From contig NZ_CP072453.1 of the NCBI RefSeq assembly GCF_019343475.1, positions 4,402,001 through 4,466,000 of the forward strand: a DNA stretch of 64,000 nt. The letters are read 5' to 3'. A model generated the notes under the pieces. The model had not been told where the DNA came from. It searched no databases and worked only from the letters and a program-made list of their open reading frames with translations. Of this stretch, positions 1-7,284 are shown in pieces. Numbering within the stretch: the first letter of the stretch is position 1; each line of letters starts with the position of its first letter. This DNA comes from Providencia sp. R33 (GTDB taxonomy: Bacteria; Pseudomonadota; Gammaproteobacteria; Enterobacterales; Enterobacteriaceae). The translations under genes and the position numbers were made by a program.

Positions 1-23
1 TTCGATTACAGGAGCGCATTTTC

Positions 24-1001
24 ATGTCAACGAGTTTGACCTATTGTTACCTACCCGACGAGATTCAAAAATGGCCGGGTTTACCTCTCTCTTTAAGCGG
101 GGAAGAAGTGATGCCCCTTGATTATCGTGCAGGTGACAGTGGGTGGCTGCTCTATGGTCGCGGACTAGACAAAGCGCGGATCAGTAATTTTCAACAACGT
201 TTGGGAATTGCGATTGTGATTGTGTCTTCATGGCGTATTGATGACTACCAAGTTGTCCGCATCGCGGGCAGCATCACGCCAAGAATTAAAAAACTCGCTG
301 ATGAATGTTTATTAGACGTGGTGCCATTGGGGCAAATCCCGCGCTTACGTTCACCGGGGATCTTGTTGATGGATATGGACTCCACGGCAATTCAAATCGA
401 ATGTATTGATGAAATTGCCCGCTTAGCAGGAGTGGGTGAGCAAGTGGCAGAGGTCACTGAGCGCGCCATGCTAGGGGAGCTCGATTTCACCGAAAGCCTA
501 CGTGCTCGCGTCGCATTATTGGAAGGCGCAGATGCGGCTATCTTAGATAAAGTCTTAGAAACACTGCCATTAATGCCAGGCTTAACGAACCTTGTTCGCA
601 AGCTACAAGCGATGAATTGGCATATTGCAATCGCCTCTGGCGGCTTTACGTTCTTCGCCGATAACCTAAAACAAAAACTCAAATTAGTTGCGGCTGTGGC
701 TAACCAGCTTGAAGTAAAAAATGGCAAGCTAACAGGGAAGGTCAAAGGGCCGATAGTCGATGCGAAATATAAAGCGCAAACCCTTGTAAAATTAGCAGAA
801 AAATTAGAAATCCCCATCGAGCAAACTGTGGCGATTGGCGATGGTGCCAATGACCTAAAAATGATCCGCAAAGCAGGGCTGGGAATAGCGTACCATGCGA
901 AACCAAAAGTGTATGCGAGAGCAAAAGTGGCGATTCGTCATGCGGATCTCATGGGGGTGTTGTGTGTGCTCAGCGGGGGCTTGAAGCACGAGGAACGCTA
1001 A
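24..1001 (+). CDS. serB: Phosphoserine phosphatase SerB
   Basis: SerB hydrolyses O-phosphoserine to serine, the last step of serine synthesis, in the cytoplasm. The HAD-superfamily nucleophile motif DMDST is at residues 117-121, SGG at about 205-207 carries the phosphate-contacting serine, and GDGAND at about 272-277 holds the metal-binding aspartates. The 325-residue length fits the enterobacterial enzyme, whose first 100 residues form a regulatory-type N-terminal domain. An AGGAG-like site lies just before the ATG at 24. The gene heads the serB-radA-nadR block as in E. coli, but about 510 bp of ERIC repeats now separate it from radA, and the first repeat starts directly after its TAA. Confidence 0.97.
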   Translation: MSTSLTYCYLPDEIQKWPGLPLSLSGEEVMPLDYRAGDSGWLLYGRGLDKARISNFQQRLGIAIVIVSSWRIDDYQVVRIAGSITPRIKKLADECLLDVVPLGQIPRLRSPGILLMDMDSTAIQIECIDEIARLAGVGEQVAEVTERAMLGELDFTESLRARVALLEGADAAILDKVLETLPLMPGLTNLVRKLQAMNWHIAIASGGFTFFADNLKQKLKLVAAVANQLEVKNGKLTGKVKGPIVDAKYKAQTLVKLAEKLEIPIEQTVAIGDGANDLKMIRKAGLGIAYHAKPKVYARAKVAIRHADLMGVLCVLSGGLKHEER

Positions 1002-1127
1002 TATTCTTCATATTTCGTGCTGTGGCGGTGTTGGCTTCACTCGGCTGCTTGGGTCACATACTTGTGTATGCTCCCCAAGACATCCTCCTTTGCCGCCTTG
1101 CCACAACACGAACTATTTTGAATATTA
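1002..1127 (-). repeat. ERIC element 1, complete
   Basis: This imperfect palindrome of about 126 bp has complementary ends (TTCGTG..TGTGGC at the left and GCCACAACACGAA at the right). Its centre is CTTGGG..CATAC-TTGT-GTATG..CCCAAG. Ends and core match the enterobacterial repetitive intergenic consensus in reverse orientation. It begins on the base after the serB stop codon. Confidence 0.85.
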
Positions 1128-1322
1128 TGAGATTAATTTAACGCTAAATAAATAGATAAAAGAGTTTGCTGTAGCGGTGTTGGCTTCACTCGGCTGCTTG
1201 GGTCACATACTTGTGTATGCTCCCCAAGACATCCTCCTTTGCCGCCTTGCCACAACACGAACTATTTTGAATATTATGAGATTAATTTAACGCTAAATAA
1301 ATAGATAAAAGAGTTTGCTGTA
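1025..1322. repeat. Two tandem copies of a 149-bp unit containing ERIC sequence
   Basis: Positions 1025-1173 and 1174-1322 read as identical. The unit holds most of an ERIC element plus a 46-bp spacer (about 1128-1173), which occurs only inside this array. The third ERIC (from 1323) continues in phase but has a different centre. The unit probably arose by unequal recombination or slippage between ERIC copies. Confidence 0.85.
1165..1276 (-). repeat. ERIC element 2, left end lost
   Basis: The core and right end are identical to element 1. The left terminal arm is replaced by the array spacer, so the outer stem cannot form. Confidence 0.75.
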
Positions 1323-1426
1323 GCGGTGTTGGCTGCGTTCGCTAACCCTAGTCACATACTGGTGTATGCTCCTAGGGCTTAGCTTCACTTGCCGCCTTGC
1401 TACAACACAATCCATTTTGAATATTA
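1314..1426 (-). repeat. ERIC element 3, left end lost
   Basis: The left end is shared with element 2. The centre is of a different ERIC subtype, with CCCTAGTCACATAC pairing with GTATGCTCCTAGGG. The right end is GCTACAACACAATCC followed by TTTTGAATATTA. Confidence 0.75.
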
Positions 1427-1513
1427 AGCTAATTTAATTTTCAAGATTCAAGATCATTAGAACACTGTGGTTCGGCGGTTGTAATACAGCATAATTTTAA
1501 CGAGGAGTTTGGT

Positions 1514-2899
1514 GTGGCGAAAGGGGTAAAAAGGGCGTTTGTCTGTAATGAATGCGGGGCGGATTATCCGCGTTGGCAGGGGCAATGCAGTGCTTGCCAT
1601 GCATGGAATACGATTACGGAAGTGCGTCTTGCCTCAACAAACTCGGTTTCACGTAATGACCGGTTAACGGGGTATGCGGGGAATGCGGCGGGGGTGAGTA
1701 AAGTTCAGAAACTTTCTGATATCAGCCTTGAAGAATTACCACGTTTTACCACTGGGTTTAAAGAATTTGACCGCGTGTTGGGTGGTGGCGTCGTGCCGGG
1801 AAGCGCTATTTTGATCGGCGGAAATCCGGGAGCCGGTAAAAGTACCTTGCTGCTGCAAACCATGTGTTTACTATCTCGCGAAATGAAAACCCTGTATGTC
1901 ACGGGGGAAGAGTCATTGCAACAGGTGGCGATGCGTGCGCACCGATTAGGTTTGCCAACAGACTCGCTCAACATGCTCTCTGAAACCAGCATCGAACAAA
2001 TTTGTTTAACCGCAGAGCAAGAACAGCCCAAATTAATGGTCATTGACTCCATCCAAGTCATGCATATGGCGGATATCCAATCGTCACCGGGGAGTGTCGC
2101 GCAAGTCCGTGAAACCGCTGCCTATTTAACGCGGTTTGCCAAAACCCGCGGTGTCGCCATTATTATGGTGGGTCACGTAACCAAAGACGGCTCGTTGGCG
2201 GGGCCTAAAGTGCTTGAACACTGTATTGACTGCTCGATTATGTTAGATGGTGATGCCGATAACCGTTTTCGCACCCTGCGCAGCCATAAAAACCGTTTTG
2301 GGGCGGTGAACGAATTAGGGGTGTTTGCTATGACAGAGCAAGGCCTCAAAGAAGTCAGTAACCCATCAGCCATTTTCTTAAGTCGTGGTGATGAAATTAC
2401 GTCAGGCAGCTCGGTGATGGTGGTGTGGGAAGGTACGCGCCCACTGCTGGTGGAAATACAAGCACTGGTTGATCATTCAATGATGTCTAATCCGCGCCGT
2501 GTTGCAGTTGGGTTAGAGCAAAACCGTTTAGCGATTTTATTGGCGGTGCTGCACCGTCATGGTGGGTTGCAAATGTCGGATCAAGACGTGTTTGTGAACG
2601 TGGTGGGGGGCGTTAAAGTCACTGAAACCAGTGCTGACCTTGCTTTGCTGCTGTCCCTTGTATCCAGTTTCCGCGACCGCCCATTACCGCGCGACCTTGT
2701 CGTTTTTGGTGAAGTCGGGCTGGCGGGGGAAATTCGCCCAGTACCAAGCGGGCAAGAGCGTATTTCAGAAGCGGCAAAACACGGTTTTAAACGCGCCATT
2801 GTTCCCCATGCGAATATGCCGAAAAAATTACCGCCAGATATGAAAGTGTATGGGGTGAAGAAATTAGCGGATGCATTAAGTATTTTGGACGAGCTATAA
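1514..2899 (+). CDS. radA: DNA repair protein RadA
   Basis: RadA is a RecA-related ATPase that drives branch migration of recombination intermediates. The N-terminal C4 zinc finger has cysteines at 11, 14, 25 and 28. Walker A (GGNPGAGKST) is near residues 102-111, the RadA-specific KNRFG motif near 260, and a Lon-protease-like C-terminal domain follows. The start is GTG at 1514, preceded by GAGGAG, and gives the conserved MAKGVKRAFVCNECG beginning. The 461-residue length is normal. nadR follows after 24 bp, so the two are probably cotranscribed. Confidence 0.97.
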   Translation: MAKGVKRAFVCNECGADYPRWQGQCSACHAWNTITEVRLASTNSVSRNDRLTGYAGNAAGVSKVQKLSDISLEELPRFTTGFKEFDRVLGGGVVPGSAILIGGNPGAGKSTLLLQTMCLLSREMKTLYVTGEESLQQVAMRAHRLGLPTDSLNMLSETSIEQICLTAEQEQPKLMVIDSIQVMHMADIQSSPGSVAQVRETAAYLTRFAKTRGVAIIMVGHVTKDGSLAGPKVLEHCIDCSIMLDGDADNRFRTLRSHKNRFGAVNELGVFAMTEQGLKEVSNPSAIFLSRGDEITSGSSVMVVWEGTRPLLVEIQALVDHSMMSNPRRVAVGLEQNRLAILLAVLHRHGGLQMSDQDVFVNVVGGVKVTETSADLALLLSLVSSFRDRPLPRDLVVFGEVGLAGEIRPVPSGQERISEAAKHGFKRAIVPHANMPKKLPPDMKVYGVKKLADALSILDEL

Positions 2900-2923
2900 C
2901 GCTTAGAGTTAAAAGGAAAAACC

Positions 2924-4159
2924 ATGGCTGAATTTGACTATCTAAAAAACGCGATCAAACGAGCGGGCTATACGCTTCAACAGGTCGCGGATGCGACAGA
3001 TATGACCAAAGGCTATCTCAGCCAGTTGATTAACGACAAAATTAAGAGCCCAAGTGCCCAAAAAATTGCGGCGCTTCATCGCTTTCTGGGGTTGGAGTTT
3101 CCTAACCAGCAAAAAACAATCGGTGTGGTATTTGGTAAATTTTACCCGTTGCACACGGGGCATATTTATCTAATCCAACGGGCATGCAGCCAAGTGGATG
3201 AATTACATATTATTTTGTGCCACGATGAGCCTCGTGATAAAGAGCTGTTCGTTAATAGTTCCATGTCCCAACAACCCACCGTGAGCGACCGATTGCGTTG
3301 GTTACTGCAAACCTTTAAATATCAAAAAAATATCCATATTCATTCTTTTGATGAACAAGGGATCGAGCCATACCCACACGGTTGGGAAGTGTGGAGCGAT
3401 GGGATGAAAGGCTTTTTGAAAAAGCACAACATTAACCCAAGCTTTATCTATTCAGGGGAGGCGAACGACGCCCCGCGCTATAAGAAATACTTGGGTATTG
3501 AAACCATCCTTATCGACCCTGAACGCACGTTTATGAATATCAGTGGTAACCAAATCCGCCAAGCACCATTTCGTTATTGGGAATATATCCCGACAGAAGT
3601 GAAGCCATTCTTTGTGCGTAAAGTCGCGATTCTAGGCGGGGAATCTAGCGGGAAATCTACGTTGGTCAATAAGTTAGCGAATATCTTTAATACATCCAGC
3701 GCTTGGGAATATGGCCGTGATTATGTCTTTAGCCATTTAGGCGGCGACGAAATGGCGCTGCAATATTCAGATTATGACAAAATCGCACTAGGGCATGCGC
3801 AGTATATTGATTTTGCAGTTAAATATGCAAATAAAGTCGCGTTTATCGATACGGACTTTGTGACCACACAAGCGTTCTGTTTGCGTTATGAAGGTAAAGA
3901 GCACCCATTTGTTCAAGCGCTAATTGATGAGTATCGATTCGACCTAGTTATTGTTCTCGAGAACAACACGCCATGGGTCGCCGATGGTTTGCGAAGTTTA
4001 GGCAGCGATAAAGACCGAAAAGCGTTTCAAAATTTACTCATTGAAATGCTGAAGAAAAATAATGTTGAGTTTGTCCGCGTGGAGTCCTCAGACTACGACA
4101 CACGCTTCTTGGAGTGTATCTCATTAGTTCAACAGTTATTGATGTTGGATGATCTATAA
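2924..4159 (+). CDS. nadR: Trifunctional NAD regulator NadR (repressor, NMN adenylyltransferase, ribosylnicotinamide kinase)
   Basis: NadR represses NAD biosynthesis genes and carries the salvage activities that convert nicotinamide riboside to NMN and NAD. A Cro/C1-type helix-turn-helix occupies about residues 5-58. A nucleotidyltransferase domain follows with the GKFYPLHTGH signature at about 70-79. The C-terminal kinase domain has a Walker A motif (GGESSGKST) near residue 240. The 411-residue length agrees with the enterobacterial protein. It lies 24 bp after radA and ends at a good terminator. Confidence 0.97.
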   Translation: MAEFDYLKNAIKRAGYTLQQVADATDMTKGYLSQLINDKIKSPSAQKIAALHRFLGLEFPNQQKTIGVVFGKFYPLHTGHIYLIQRACSQVDELHIILCHDEPRDKELFVNSSMSQQPTVSDRLRWLLQTFKYQKNIHIHSFDEQGIEPYPHGWEVWSDGMKGFLKKHNINPSFIYSGEANDAPRYKKYLGIETILIDPERTFMNISGNQIRQAPFRYWEYIPTEVKPFFVRKVAILGGESSGKSTLVNKLANIFNTSSAWEYGRDYVFSHLGGDEMALQYSDYDKIALGHAQYIDFAVKYANKVAFIDTDFVTTQAFCLRYEGKEHPFVQALIDEYRFDLVIVLENNTPWVADGLRSLGSDKDRKAFQNLLIEMLKKNNVEFVRVESSDYDTRFLECISLVQQLLMLDDL

Positions 4160-4170
4160 AATCCCCAATA

Positions 4171-4199
4171 AAAACGGTGCTGTTTGGGCACCGTTTTAT
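4171..4199 (+). terminator. Terminator after nadR
   Basis: The stem AAAACGGTGC / GCACCGTTTT encloses a 7-base loop and is followed by T-rich sequence, 12 bases after the nadR stop. Confidence 0.85.
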
Positions 4200-4250
4200 T
4201 ACCTTTATCCCTTAAACGCGCAGACGTTAGAAGGATTAAGCGGCAATTCA

Positions 4251-4653
4251 TTATATTCAAAATAATTCGGCTTGCAGGTAGGCGGCGAGTGAAACTAAGC
4301 CCTAGGGGCTGTTTATCTTTGATGGTCAATTTTTATTCGAATTAAAGCCATTTTAGGCAAGGCGAGAGGTTCGCTGCCTAGTGAACTAGGCAAGAGCCTC
4401 TCAACACAGCATCAAATGAGTGAAACGCGCTTTAATCGAACCCGCAGGGCAGCGTTTAAGCACAATAGTTAACGTAGATAATAGTTAGTCATCTTGATTG
4501 ACACATTTATCATTGTTTTAATTATTTTTTGACCTTTTTTAGCGGTAAAAATCAGCAGCAAAGATAAACAGCCCCTAGTCACATACATAAGTATGTGACT
4601 AGGGTTAGTAAACGAAGCCAACGCCGCTGCAAGCCGAAGAATGAAGAATATTA
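4251..4653 (+). repeat. ERIC element 4, split by a MITE-like insertion
   Basis: The left half (4251-4305, with CGGCTTGCAGGTAGGCGG) and the right half (4575-4653, with GTATGTGACTAGGG and GCCAACGCCGCTGCAAGCCG) form one ERIC when the insert and one CTAG copy are removed. Joining them restores a perfect central palindrome around CCCTAGTCACATAC. The right end runs into the TAA stop codon of ettA (complement of 4651-4653). Confidence 0.85.
4306..4574. mobile_element. MITE-like element, 269 bp, inserted in an ERIC
   Basis: The terminal inverted repeats are perfect: GGGCTGTTTATCTTTG at 4306-4321 and its complement at 4559-4574. CTAG flanks both ends (4302-4305 and 4575-4578). The alternative reading is a TA duplication with 17-bp ends beginning GGGGCTG. 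There is no transposase ORF. The interior has nested hairpins, for example GAGAGG..CTGCCTAG / CTAGGCA..CCTCTC, and TTCGAATTAAAGC facing GCTTTAATCGAA. It was probably mobilised in trans by an IS5- or IS630-type transposase; the family cannot be decided from this sequence. Confidence 0.8.
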
Positions 4654-6318
4654 TTTGGTCATACGCTTATATTTCATCCGATGCGGTTGCAACGCTTCCG
4701 CACCTAACGTACGCTTTTTATAATCTTCATACTCAGAGAAGTTACCTTCGAAGAACGTAATATTACCTTCATCTTGATAATCAATGATATGCGTAGCGAT
4801 ACGGTCAAGGAACCAACGGTCATGGGAAATAACCATAGCGCAACCAGGGAACTCTAACAGCGCATTTTCTAACGCACGTAAGGTTTCTACGTCGAGGTCG
4901 TTGGTTGGTTCATCGAGTAACAGTACGTTGCCGCCTACTTGTAGCAGTTTGGCTAAGTGTAAACGACCACGTTCCCCACCAGATAACTCGCCAACACGTT
5001 TACCTTGGTCAATGCCTTTAAAGTTAAAGCGGCCAACGTAAGCACGGCTCGGGATCTCGAAGTTACCAATACGCATGATATCTTGCCCGTTGGAAATCTC
5101 TTCCCATACGGTTTTGCTGTCATCCATTGAGTCACGGAACTGGTCAACAGAGGCAATCTTAACTGTTTCACCCACAGTGATCGACCCTGAATCAGGTTGC
5201 TCTTGGCCTGAAATCATACGGAACAGGGTAGATTTACCCGCACCGTTTGGACCGATAATCCCAACAATTGCCCCTTTAGGAATGGAGAAATTCAGGTTAT
5301 CGATTAATACGCGGTCACCATATGATTTACTTAGGTTTTCAACCTCGATGACTTTGTCACCTAAACGTGGTCCAGGTGGAATAAAGAGTTCACTTGTTTC
5401 ATTACGTTTTTGATATTCAACGTTATTAAGTTCTTCAAAGCGAGCCAGACGCGCCTTACCTTTCGATTGACGGCCTTTCGGGTTTTGACGGATCCACTCA
5501 AGCTCTTTTTCGATAGACTTACGGCGAGCCGCTTCAGTTGATGCTTCTTGCGACAGACGCTCATCTTTTTGCTCAAGCCATGAAGAGTAGTTGCCTTCCC
5601 ATGGAATACCTTCACCGCGGTCAAGTTCAAGGATCCAACCTGCAACGTTATCTAAGAAGTAACGGTCATGCGTGATGGCCACAACGGTGCCTTCGTAGTC
5701 ATGTAAGAAACGCTCTAACCACGCAACAGACTCGGCATCCAAGTGGTTGGTTGGTTCATCGAGCAGCAGCATGTCTGGTTTTTCAAGCAGCAGGCGGCAA
5801 ATTGCCACACGGCGGCGTTCACCCCCAGAGAGGTTTTCGATTTTTGCATCCCAAGCTGGCAGACGCAGCGCATCAGCAGCTCGTTCCAGTTGGTTATCTA
5901 AATTGTGGCCATCTTGTGCGGAAATAATCGCTTCTAACTCGCCTTGTTCTTTGGCCAGTTTATCGAAATCTGCACCTTCTTCTGCGTAGGCGGCATAAAC
6001 TTCGTCTAAACGCGTTAATGCACGTTTAACTTCGCCAACTGCCTCTTCCACCGCTTCACGCACGGTGTGTTCAAGGTTCAGTTTTGGTTCCTGTGGCAGG
6101 TAGCCGATTTTTAAGCCAGGTTGCGGACGTGCTTCACCTTCGATATCGGTATCAATACCCGCCATGATGCGCAGCAATGTTGATTTACCAGCACCGTTGA
6201 GACCTAAAACACCGATCTTAGCCCCCGGGAAGAAGCTCAGAGAGATATTTTTTAAAATATGACGTTTCGGTGGAACAATTTTTCCAACCCGATACATACT
6301 ATAAACGAATTGAGCCAA
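4651..6318 (-). CDS. ettA: Energy-dependent translational throttle protein EttA
   Basis: EttA is an ABC-F ATPase that binds the ribosomal E site and gates the first elongation steps according to ATP/ADP status. Two ABC cassettes are visible. The first has Walker A GLNGAGKST near residue 40, then LSGGERRR and LLLDEPTNHLD. The second has GPNGAGKST near 360, then LSGGERGR and LLLDEPTNDLD. Between them lies the charged linker (RRKSIEKELEWIRQNPKGRQ region) that contacts P-site tRNA. There are no membrane segments. The 555-residue length equals that of E. coli EttA. The stop codon overlaps the end of the split ERIC. Confidence 0.97.
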   Translation of the reverse strand: MAQFVYSMYRVGKIVPPKRHILKNISLSFFPGAKIGVLGLNGAGKSTLLRIMAGIDTDIEGEARPQPGLKIGYLPQEPKLNLEHTVREAVEEAVGEVKRALTRLDEVYAAYAEEGADFDKLAKEQGELEAIISAQDGHNLDNQLERAADALRLPAWDAKIENLSGGERRRVAICRLLLEKPDMLLLDEPTNHLDAESVAWLERFLHDYEGTVVAITHDRYFLDNVAGWILELDRGEGIPWEGNYSSWLEQKDERLSQEASTEAARRKSIEKELEWIRQNPKGRQSKGKARLARFEELNNVEYQKRNETSELFIPPGPRLGDKVIEVENLSKSYGDRVLIDNLNFSIPKGAIVGIIGPNGAGKSTLFRMISGQEQPDSGSITVGETVKIASVDQFRDSMDDSKTVWEEISNGQDIMRIGNFEIPSRAYVGRFNFKGIDQGKRVGELSGGERGRLHLAKLLQVGGNVLLLDEPTNDLDVETLRALENALLEFPGCAMVISHDRWFLDRIATHIIDYQDEGNITFFEGNFSEYEDYKKRTLGAEALQPHRMKYKRMTK

Positions 6319-6518
6319 GTTATTTACCTTTTGTTTTATAAAGGGAATTTTAATTTTATGCTGTTTTCTGTACGTCAGGGGAGAATGCCCTAAAAGACAG
6401 AGAAAAACCGCGATAAATTGTTTGTCCTGAACTATACCTGAACATCAGAGGATCATCCATCCCTCCCCGTTATCTGATGAGAGATAGGCAGATAACAGCG
6501 GTGTTTTATTTTTAAACA

Positions 6519-6565
6519 TTTACTTTTTTAACTCTGTCTGTATAGTGGGTCGATACGCTATACAG
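6519..6565 (+). promoter_or_regulatory. Promoter and probable autoregulatory operator of the higBA remnant
   Basis: A promoter TTTACT - 16 bp - TATAGT (6519-6546) overlaps an inverted repeat whose arms are CTGTATAGTG and CGCTATACAG (6538-6565, one mismatch). It lies directly before the AGGGAG ribosome site of the broken higB. An operator covering the -10 is the usual layout for toxin-antitoxin autorepression, so HigA probably still binds here (inference). Confidence 0.55.
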
Positions 6566-6575
6566 GGAGTGAATT

Positions 6576-6693
6576 GTGATAAAAAGTTTTAAGACAAAGG
6601 AATAGAGCGTTTTTTTAGGATGGAAATTGGCGGTTAACGTTTAAATTTGAGGGTGAAGATGCCATCCTCGTTGATTATCAAGATTATCATTAA
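6576..6693 (+). pseudogene. higB: Remnant of a HigB/RelE-type toxin gene
   Basis: After AGGGAG (6564-6569), a GTG at 6576 opens VIKSFKTKE and then a TAG, which matches the typical HigB beginning. In another frame, 6622-6693 encodes GNWRLTFKFEG through ILVDYQDYH and a stop, which matches the HigB C-terminus. The central two thirds of the normal ~92-codon toxin are missing, so an internal deletion plus frameshift has inactivated it. It ends 10 bp before the higA start, the normal higBA spacing. Confidence 0.75.
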
Positions 6694-6703
6694 GGTGAAA
6701 ATC

Positions 6704-7006
6704 ATGAATAAAATGCATAATCCAGTACACCCAGGTATGGTGTTGCGTGAGTATTTAGAGGGAATTTCAGTGACTGACGCAGCGAAAGGATTGGGTGTCA
6801 CTCGTGCAACATTGTCACGTATTCTTAATGGTAGCAGTGGCGTTTCGGCCGATATGGCGATCCGCTTGGAAATGGCACTAGGAACTAGTGCAAAGATGTG
6901 GGTAGAGATGCAGGCTCAATATGAGCTGTGGCAAGCCTCTTTAGCAGAGCGGCCGGCAATCAAACCTTTATTTCCGACTCAGGTGGATACTGAACTGTAT
7001 AAATGA
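6704..7006 (+). CDS. higA: HigA-family antitoxin, orphaned
   Basis: This is a 100-residue XRE-type helix-turn-helix protein of the HigA/VapI family, with the characteristic HPGMVLREYL opening and the helix-turn-helix VTDAAKGLGVTRATLSRILN at about residues 22-41. The ATG at 6704 is chosen because AAGGTG lies 7 bp upstream and the family N-terminus begins there. A longer in-frame reading from 6647 would run through the toxin remnant. It normally neutralises the HigB RNase and represses its own operon. With the toxin gone it is either a solitary repressor or decaying. Confidence 0.85.
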   Translation: MNKMHNPVHPGMVLREYLEGISVTDAAKGLGVTRATLSRILNGSSGVSADMAIRLEMALGTSAKMWVEMQAQYELWQASLAERPAIKPLFPTQVDTELYK

Positions 7007-7100
7007 TACGTAAAAGACTGTAAAACAGGTAAATTCAGGAACTCTCCGCTGTTGCTCGATAAAAACTTTCGGTAGCATTAACATTATTGATATATGTTTA

Positions 7101-7230
7101 ATATACCCGTAATCCTTCAAGTTGCAGCGGTGTTGACTACGCTACGCTCGCCGAGTCACATAGTTTATCTATGCTTCTCGTCTATCTTCGCTTGTCGCCT
7201 ACCTGCAACTCGAATTATTTGGGGTATTAT
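7101..7230 (-). repeat. ERIC element 5, upstream of slt
   Basis: This near-consensus ERIC in reverse orientation begins ATACCCGTAATCCTTCAAG with TTGCAGCGGTGTTGAC, and ends GTCGCCTACCTGCAACTCG. It lies 55 bp before the slt start, probably in the slt leader or promoter region. Confidence 0.9.
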
Positions 7231-7284
7231 AGGTTAAGGTTTTTCCTGTATTTTGACTTTAGTTTAGCGATGGAGCGAGTGGAT

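Noticed and set aside
1002..1426. CRISPR-like repeat array
   Set aside because: The units are 110-150 bp ERIC palindromes with constant spacer, and there are no unique spacers or cas genes.
4306..4574. Remnant insertion sequence with transposase
   Set aside because: No transposase-like frame is present in the 269 bp; MITE-like is the safer description.
7171..7284. N-terminal extension of Slt by 38 residues
   Set aside because: It would translate ERIC DNA and bury the signal peptide; the start at 7285 gives a normal exported protein.
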